A stretch of DNA of 64,000 nucleotides, from positions 247,801 through 311,800 of the forward strand of contig NZ_RBAK01000008.1 of NCBI RefSeq assembly GCF_003626595.1. The letters are read 5' to 3'. Below the pieces are notes generated by a model that saw only the letters and a list, made by a program, of their open reading frames with translations, had not been told where the DNA came from and made no database searches. Of the stretch, positions 59,327 through 64,000 are shown in pieces. The first letter of the stretch is position 1. Each line of letters starts with the position of its first letter. Made by a program: the position numbers and the translations under genes. Source of the DNA: Micromonospora endolithica. Its GTDB lineage: Bacteria > Actinomycetota > Actinomycetes > Mycobacteriales > Micromonosporaceae.

Positions 59327-60793
59327 TCAGCGGAGCGTGGCGAGCCAGCGGAGCAGTGAGCGTACGCCCCACCCGGTCGCGCCCTTGACCAGCTCGGCGT
59401 CGTCGCCCTCGGCCCAGGACGGCGCGGACATGTCCACGTGCAGCCACCGGTCCCGCAGGTCGCCGGTGAACTCCCGCAGGTAGAGGGCGGCGGTCACCGA
59501 GCCGGCGCCGCGAGCCGGGGAGCTGTGCAGGTCGGCGAGGTCGCTGCCGAGGTACTCGACGTAGTCGTCGGGCAGCGGCATCCGCCAGGCGGCCTCACCG
59601 GCGGCGTCGACCGCGGCCAGTACGTCGGCCGCGAGCTGATCGTTCTCGCTGTAGAGGGCTCCGGTGCGCTTGCCCAGTGCCACCGCGTTCGCGCCGGTCA
59701 GCGTGGCCAGGTCGACGAGCAGGTCGGGCTGGAGTTCGCGCACCGCGTACGCGAGCGCGTCGGCGAGGACCAGCCGGCCCTCGGCGTCGGAGTTGGTGGT
59801 CTCGCTGGTCACGCCGCCGTACTGCCGGATGACGTCGCCGGGGCGGAACGCGGCGCCGCTGACCATGTTCTCGGCCAGCGGGGCGAGCGTGGTCACCCGG
59901 ACCGGCAGCCGTAGCGTCGCCGCGCCCAGGGTGGCCCCGACGACCGCCGCCGCGCCGGCCATGTCCTTGCGCATGAGCGTCATCGACGGCACCGGCTTGA
60001 TCGAGATGCCGCCGGTGTCGAAGGTGATGCCCTTGCCGACCAGCACCACGTGGGTGGCGGCCCCGGCGGGGTGCCAGTCCAGCTCGACCAGGCGCGGGCC
60101 GCTGGCCGAGCCGCGCCCGACGGCGACGATGCCGCCGAAGCCGTCCGCCTCCAGTTCGGCCGGCTCGCGCACCCGTACGGTCAGGTCGGGCAGGCCGGCG
60201 GCGGCCTCGGTGATGCGCTCGGCGAACCAGCGCGGGTTCTTCACCGAGGAGGGCATGTTGGTGAGGTCGCGGGCCAGGCCGGTCATCCGGGCGGTGGTGC
60301 GGGCCGTCTCGACGGCGTCGCGGTGACCGGCCGGGTCGGCGGTCACCAGGTCGACGCCGGTCAGCGCCGGTGCCGGGTCACGCTCGGTCAGCCGGAACCG
60401 GTACGAGGCCAGCAGCAGACCCTCGACCAGCCCACGTACCGCCGCCGGGGTGACGCCACCGGGCAGCACAAATGTGATGTGCGTCTCATCACTGCCGGCT
60501 CGGGCGAGAGCCGCGCCGGCGCGTCGCCAGTCCGCCTCGCCACCGTCGCCCGCGCCGACGAGCAGCAGCCGGCCGGGAGTCCGTCCGGGGCGCAACTGGG
60601 TGTGGGTCTCGCCGGCCGCCCCGGTCAGCCGGGTCGCCGGGACGAGTGCGGTGGCCTCGTCGGAGATGCCGTCCGGCAGTGGCACGCCGCCCGGCGTCAG
60701 CTCCGCCCGCGGCTCCTCCCCGCCGGTCGGCCGGATGGACAGGGCGAGGGTGTCGAGACGCTCGGGCTCGGCGAGCAGACGGATGGCGAGCAC
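59327..60793 (-). CDS. pepA: Leucyl aminopeptidase (M17)
   Basis: A 488-residue dizinc aminopeptidase. The catalytic domain has GKGITFDTGGISIKP (active-site Lys), MRKDMAGAAAV and the signature TNSDAEGRLVLADAL with Arg. The N-terminal domain is variable (1-180). Such enzymes remove N-terminal residues from peptides; some PepA proteins also bind DNA, not assessable here. GTG 60793 has GGAGGT 10 nt upstream. The DUF3117 gene lies upstream in the same direction. Confidence 0.93.
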   Translation of the reverse strand: MLAIRLLAEPERLDTLALSIRPTGGEEPRAELTPGGVPLPDGISDEATALVPATRLTGAAGETHTQLRPGRTPGRLLLVGAGDGGEADWRRAGAALARAGSDETHITFVLPGGVTPAAVRGLVEGLLLASYRFRLTERDPAPALTGVDLVTADPAGHRDAVETARTTARMTGLARDLTNMPSSVKNPRWFAERITEAAAGLPDLTVRVREPAELEADGFGGIVAVGRGSASGPRLVELDWHPAGAATHVVLVGKGITFDTGGISIKPVPSMTLMRKDMAGAAAVVGATLGAATLRLPVRVTTLAPLAENMVSGAAFRPGDVIRQYGGVTSETTNSDAEGRLVLADALAYAVRELQPDLLVDLATLTGANAVALGKRTGALYSENDQLAADVLAAVDAAGEAAWRMPLPDDYVEYLGSDLADLHSSPARGAGSVTAALYLREFTGDLRDRWLHVDMSAPSWAEGDDAELVKGATGWGVRSLLRWLATLR

Positions 60794-60820
60794 GCGGTGC
60801 CGTACCTCCAGGGAAGGTCA

Positions 60821-60871
60821 CGGGGCCCGAACCCCGCGGGAACGTGGTGGGGCCGCAACCCCGTGGAAACG
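60821..60871. repeat. Direct 24-bp repeat before pepA
   Basis: Copies at 60821-60844 and 60848-60871 share CGGGGCC(C/G)..AACCCCG..GG.AACG; each can fold into a small CGGGG/CCCCG hairpin. It lies in the leader region of pepA. Confidence 0.5.
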
Positions 60872-60878
60872 AAGACCC

Positions 60879-60905
60879 TGAGCCACCGGCGTCGCCGGTG
60901 GCTCA
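60879..60905 (-). terminator. Hairpin terminator after DUF3117
   Basis: TGAGCCACCGGC (60879-60890) and GCCGGTGGCTCA (60894-60905) pair perfectly over 12 bp around GTC. It includes the stop of the 15-codon frame. Confidence 0.7.
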
Positions 60906-60950
60906 GGGCTCGACGAACCGCCCGCGCCTGCGCGCGGACCGTTCCTCCAT
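60903..60950 (-). CDS. Candidate 15-aa Arg-rich miniprotein
   Basis: A 15-codon frame, MEERSARRRGRFVEP, whose ATG overlaps the DUF3117 stop as TGATG, so it would be translated by coupling. Its stop lies in the terminator hairpin. It may be real or a by-product; peptides this short cannot be recognised by family. Confidence 0.3.
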   Translation of the reverse strand: MEERSARRRGRFVEP

Positions 60951-61117
60951 CAGCCGGCGGCCGCCTTCAGCGCGTCACCGAGTGCGTTGGCCTCGTCGGG
61001 AGTCATCTCGACGACGAGCCGGCCACCGCCCTCCAGCGGGACCCGCATGACGATGCCCCGGCCCTCCTTGGTGACTTCCAGCGGACCGTCGCCCGTCCGC
61101 GGCTTCATCGCCGCCAT
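60950..61117 (-). CDS. DUF3117 domain protein, 55 aa
   Basis: A 55-residue protein starting MAAMKPRTGDGPLEVTKEGR, with GRLVVEMTPDEANALGDAL near the end. DUF3117 is a small, conserved actinobacterial family, typically 55-60 residues, of unknown function. GGGGAG lies 5 nt before ATG 61117. Its stop overlaps a 15-codon frame. Confidence 0.88.
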   Translation of the reverse strand: MAAMKPRTGDGPLEVTKEGRGIVMRVPLEGGGRLVVEMTPDEANALGDALKAAAG

Positions 61118-61307
61118 GTTGTCTCCCCTCAGACCTGAACCAGGGTCGGTGGGTTGCCCCACAGCCACTTCGCCACGACCACCCGCAACCGGTGCGGGGG
61201 TGTCGACCAACGATTTTCCCTGATGAACACCGCCGGACCCAAACCGAGGCAGCATTGATGTAACAGCATCTAGCTTATCTTGAGAAGGCCTGTCACAATG
61301 TGCGGTC

Positions 61308-62126
61308 ATGCAGGCACGGTCGGCACTCTTCGACCTGTACGGCGACTACCTCCGGCCGAGGGGTGGCCGGGCACCGGTCTCTGCCCTGGTCAAGCTGCTC
61401 GCACCGCTGGGGATCGCCCCGCCCGCGGTGCGGACGGCGGTGTCCCGGATGGTCCGTCAGGGATGGCTCGAACCGCTCCGGCTCAACTCCGGGCCGGGAT
61501 ATTCGATCACACCGAAAGCCGCCCGCCGGCTCGACGAGGCGGCCGCCCGGATCTACCGCACCGGGCGGGTCACCTGGGACGGCCGATTCGACCTGCTCGT
61601 CCTGGAGGCGCCCACCTCCCGGCGGGAGCGCCAGCGCCTCGCCGCCAACCTGAGCTTCCTCGGGTACGGCACGCTGGACGAGTGCACCTGGGTGGCCACC
61701 CGCGCCGGTGAGGACGTCGACCTCCTGCTCGACGAGGCCGGCGTGCGCTACGAACGGTTCACCGCCGCGCACGCCTCCGGCACGCCCGGCGCGATGGGCG
61801 TCGTCCGCCGCGCCTGGGACCTGGCCGAGATCGGCCGGGCGTACGAGCAGTTCGTCGCCGAGCAACGCCCACTGCTGACCGGCGTGACCGTACGCAGCGC
61901 CGACGAGGAGGCGTACGCGGCCCGGTTCCGGCTCGTGCACGCGTGGCGTACCTTCCTGTTCCGGGACCCGCAGCTCCCGCCGGCGCTGCTCCCCGAACGC
62001 TGGCCGGGCACCGCCGCGGCCAGCTTCTTCGACCGCCACGCGGCCCGGCTCCGGCCGGCCGCCGACCGGTACGTCGAGACGTGCCTCGACGCCGGCAACC
62101 GCCTCGCCCGACAGAAGGGTCGTTGA
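61308..62126 (+). CDS. PaaX family transcriptional regulator
   Basis: A 272-residue regulator. The N-terminal winged-helix domain (about 5-75) includes APVSALVKLLAPLGIAPPAV and RTAVSRMVRQGWLEPLRLNS, and the PaaX C-terminal domain follows (RRAWDLAEIGRAYEQF, FRLVHAWRTFLFRDPQLPPA). PaaX represses phenylacetate degradation by sensing phenylacetyl-CoA. The enoyl-CoA hydratase gene starts 5 bp after its stop, so it probably controls that operon. Confidence 0.92.
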   Translation: MQARSALFDLYGDYLRPRGGRAPVSALVKLLAPLGIAPPAVRTAVSRMVRQGWLEPLRLNSGPGYSITPKAARRLDEAAARIYRTGRVTWDGRFDLLVLEAPTSRRERQRLAANLSFLGYGTLDECTWVATRAGEDVDLLLDEAGVRYERFTAAHASGTPGAMGVVRRAWDLAEIGRAYEQFVAEQRPLLTGVTVRSADEEAYAARFRLVHAWRTFLFRDPQLPPALLPERWPGTAAASFFDRHAARLRPAADRYVETCLDAGNRLARQKGR

Positions 62127-62130
62127 CACC

Positions 62131-62922
62131 GTGACCGAGCCGCTGCTCGTCGACCGCACCGACGCCGTGGTCACCCTCACCCTGAACCGCCCGACCGCGA
62201 TGAACGCGTTGGACGTGGCGCTCAAGGAGGCACTGCGCGACGTTCTCGCCGAGCTGGAGACCGACCGGTCGTGCCGGGCGGTGGTGCTGGCCGGGGCGGG
62301 CGGGTCGTTCAGCGCCGGGCAGGACCTGCGCGAGCACGTCAGCACGCTGGAGTCGACCAGCGGCAACCCGCTGGACACCGTCCGGGCGCACTACAACCCG
62401 ATCGCCGCCCGGCTGGCCAACCTGCCCAAGCCGGTCGTCGCCGCCGTCCGGGGCATGGCCGCCGGGGCCGGCGCGTCACTGGCCTTCCTGGCCGACATCC
62501 GCATCGGCGGGCCGTCGACCAGCTTCCTGATGGCGTTCGCCAAGGTGGGTCTCGCCGCCGACACCGGCGCCTCCTGGACGCTGCCCCGGCTGGTCGGCCA
62601 CGCCAAGGCGGTGGAACTGCTGATGCTGGCCGAGCCGGTACGCGCCGAGGAGGCCTGCCAGCTCGGCCTGCTGAACCGGCTCGTCGCCGATGACGAGGCG
62701 GTCCTGCCCACCGCGCAGGAACTCGCCGCCCGGCTCGCCGCCGGACCGACCGTCGCGTACGGGGCGATCAAGCGCCAGCTCTCCATCGCCGACGCCGGCA
62801 CCCTCGCCGACGCGCTCGCCGCCGAGGCGCAGGCGCAGGCCATCTGCGGCGGCACCGCCGACCACCGCGCCGCCACCATCGCCTTCGTGAACAAGCAGAA
62901 ACCGGTCTTCGAGGGACACTGA
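62131..62922 (+). CDS. Enoyl-CoA hydratase/isomerase (PaaG-like)
   Basis: A 263-residue crotonase. VVLAGAGGSFSAGQDLREHV holds the first oxyanion site, AAVRGMAAGAGASLAFLADI the second, and LAADTGASWTLPRLVGHAKA follows. PaaG/PaaB-like hydratases isomerise ring-opened phenylacetyl-CoA intermediates. The gene is paired with paaX, but the rest of the phenylacetate genes are outside the window. AAGGG lies upstream of GTG 62131. Confidence 0.88.
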   Translation: MTEPLLVDRTDAVVTLTLNRPTAMNALDVALKEALRDVLAELETDRSCRAVVLAGAGGSFSAGQDLREHVSTLESTSGNPLDTVRAHYNPIAARLANLPKPVVAAVRGMAAGAGASLAFLADIRIGGPSTSFLMAFAKVGLAADTGASWTLPRLVGHAKAVELLMLAEPVRAEEACQLGLLNRLVADDEAVLPTAQELAARLAAGPTVAYGAIKRQLSIADAGTLADALAAEAQAQAICGGTADHRAATIAFVNKQKPVFEGH

Positions 62923-62967
62923 ACCCGTTCCGCACGCCGCCCTTACCGTCCTCGTACGTGCAGGGCC

Positions 62968-62973
62968 TAGCGT
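62968..62973 (+). promoter_or_regulatory. -10 box TAGCGT, leaderless promoter
   Basis: TAGCGT lies 8 nt before ATG 62982. Confidence 0.5.
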
Positions 62974-62981
62974 CGGGTCAC

Positions 62982-64000
62982 ATGACTGAGCGGGAAGCGG
63001 TCGCCCACCTGCTGCGCCGCGCCACCTTCGGCCCCACGGCCGACGAGGTGGACGCGGCGGAGCGGGTCGGGGTCGCCGCCACACTCGACGCACTGCTCAC
63101 CCCGGCCACCCCGGACCGGGGCGCGGCGGCCACCCCGCTGCCCGCCCTCGGCCCCGACCCGTACGCGGCGCTGGCCGAGAAGCCGAGCCGCGAGCAGCGG
63201 CAGCAGGCCAACCGGGAGCGCCGCGAGCAGGTGCTGACGCTGACCGGGTGGTGGCTGGACCGGATGGTCGCCGCCGACGACCAGGTGGCCGAGAAGCTGC
63301 TCTTCTTCTGGCACGGCCACTGGGCCACCAGCGCGCAGAAGGTGCGGTCCGCGCCGCTGCTGCTGCGGCAGTTGGAGACGCTGCGCCGGCACGGTCGGGG
63401 CCCGCTGGAGCCGCTGGTCACCGCCATGGTCCGGGACCCCGCCCTGATCCTCTGGCTGGACGGGCAGAAGAACACCCGCAAGGCGCCGAACGAGAACCTC
63501 GCCCGTGAGCTGATGGAACTCTTCACCCTCGGCATCGGCGGCGGCTACACCGAGTCGGACGTGAAGGAGGGCGCGCGGGCGCTCACCGGATGGGTGGTGG
63601 ACCGCCGCACCGGGGCGGCCCGCTTCGAGGCGCGCCGGCACGATCCGCGGCCGAAGACGATCCTCGGGGCCACCGGCGACCTCGACGCCGAGGCGTACGC
63701 CCGGCTGCTGGCCGGCCGGCCGGAGACCGCGCGGTTCGTCGCCGCCCGGCTGTGGTTCCGGTACGCGGGCCCGCAGCCGGCCGCCCCGGCCGACCTCGCC
63801 GGCCCGGACACGGCCGCCACGCTGCGCCGCGTGTTCACCGCGCCGGCCTTCGCCCAGACCCGCGACACCCTGGTCAAGCAGCCCGTCGAGTGGCTGGTGG
63901 GGGCGCTGCGGCAGCTCGGCGTGCGACCCTCGGCCCTGCCCGAGCAGCGCCGCCGGCAGGTGCTCGCCGGCCTGAACGCGATGGACCAGGTGCCGTTGCG
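62982..64000 (+). CDS. DUF1800 family protein, cut by right edge
   Basis: At least 339 residues with no stop before the window ends. AVAHLLRRATFGPTADEVDA is the DUF1800 start, and LLFFWHGHWATSAQKVRSAP, NENLARELMELFTLGIGGGY and TESDVKEGARALTGWVVD are conserved. These proteins are exported or cytoplasmic partners of DUF1501 proteins with unknown function; no signal peptide is seen here. The downstream DUF1501 gene would lie outside the window. Confidence 0.9.
   Translation, partial: MTEREAVAHLLRRATFGPTADEVDAAERVGVAATLDALLTPATPDRGAAATPLPALGPDPYAALAEKPSREQRQQANRERREQVLTLTGWWLDRMVAADDQVAEKLLFFWHGHWATSAQKVRSAPLLLRQLETLRRHGRGPLEPLVTAMVRDPALILWLDGQKNTRKAPNENLARELMELFTLGIGGGYTESDVKEGARALTGWVVDRRTGAARFEARRHDPRPKTILGATGDLDAEAYARLLAGRPETARFVAARLWFRYAGPQPAAPADLAGPDTAATLRRVFTAPAFAQTRDTLVKQPVEWLVGALRQLGVRPSALPEQRRRQVLAGLNAMDQVPL

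Overview
The window is a chromosomal segment of a very GC-rich actinobacterium. Gene content, gene order and dispersed repeats fit the family Micromonosporaceae (Micromonospora or a close relative). This placement is inferred from codon use, family content and synteny with Mycobacterium tuberculosis; no search was run. I see about 67 protein genes, two tRNAs (Gln-TTG, Ala-CGC), many GC-rich hairpin terminators, and no IS element, prophage, CRISPR array or biosynthetic cluster.

Left part (1-28 kb) is conserved core. The glmU start, tRNA-Gln, a TetR regulator, two tandem DUF4383 membrane proteins and an ABC-F ATPase are followed by ispE, ksgA, tatD, metG, rsmI and the protein O-mannosyltransferase pmt. 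This matches the M. tuberculosis Rv1002c-Rv1019 neighbourhood, but rpfB is missing between tatD and ksgA. Next come a secreted HNH nuclease, a Sfp-type PPTase, MOSC and VOC proteins, and then the galU-glp-rimJ-glpR/sepX block, a membrane diguanylate cyclase, 5-FTHF cyclo-ligase and a FmdB/Ruc-type zinc-ribbon protein (Rv0991c-Rv0996-like).

Middle part (28-44 kb) has DUF2231 and DUF2236 proteins, a RecB-like nuclease, MarC, a PHP phosphoesterase, a SigE-family sigma factor coupled to a likely anti-sigma/propeller protein, a PH-domain membrane protein, a 52-aa membrane protein, a SpoU methylase, MaoC, thioredoxin, a two-gene membrane operon meeting a DCC oxidoreductase tail-to-tail, a radical-SAM protein and small enzymes. 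Right part (44-64 kb) has an acyl-CoA dehydrogenase with a TetR-type operator, SDRs, two DUF4190 proteins, a CitE-like CoA lyase, a DMT exporter, HAD and PhzF proteins, and the MgtE-N/CBS - DUF1003 - Mrp - TatB - HtrA - O-methyltransferase block (Rv1220c-Rv1232c-like, without sigE/rseA). It ends with leucyl aminopeptidase, DUF3117, PaaX with enoyl-CoA hydratase, and a truncated DUF1800 gene.

Two features run through the window. First, about 18 genes have a TANNNT -10 box 6-8 nt before the start codon, which predicts leaderless mRNAs. Second, a roughly 55-bp double-unit repeat built on AGGAAGGGCCCC...TTAAC sits directly at the stop codon of five genes, always in the same orientation to that gene. 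It looks like a lineage-specific terminator or 3'-end element and is my best candidate for something poorly described.
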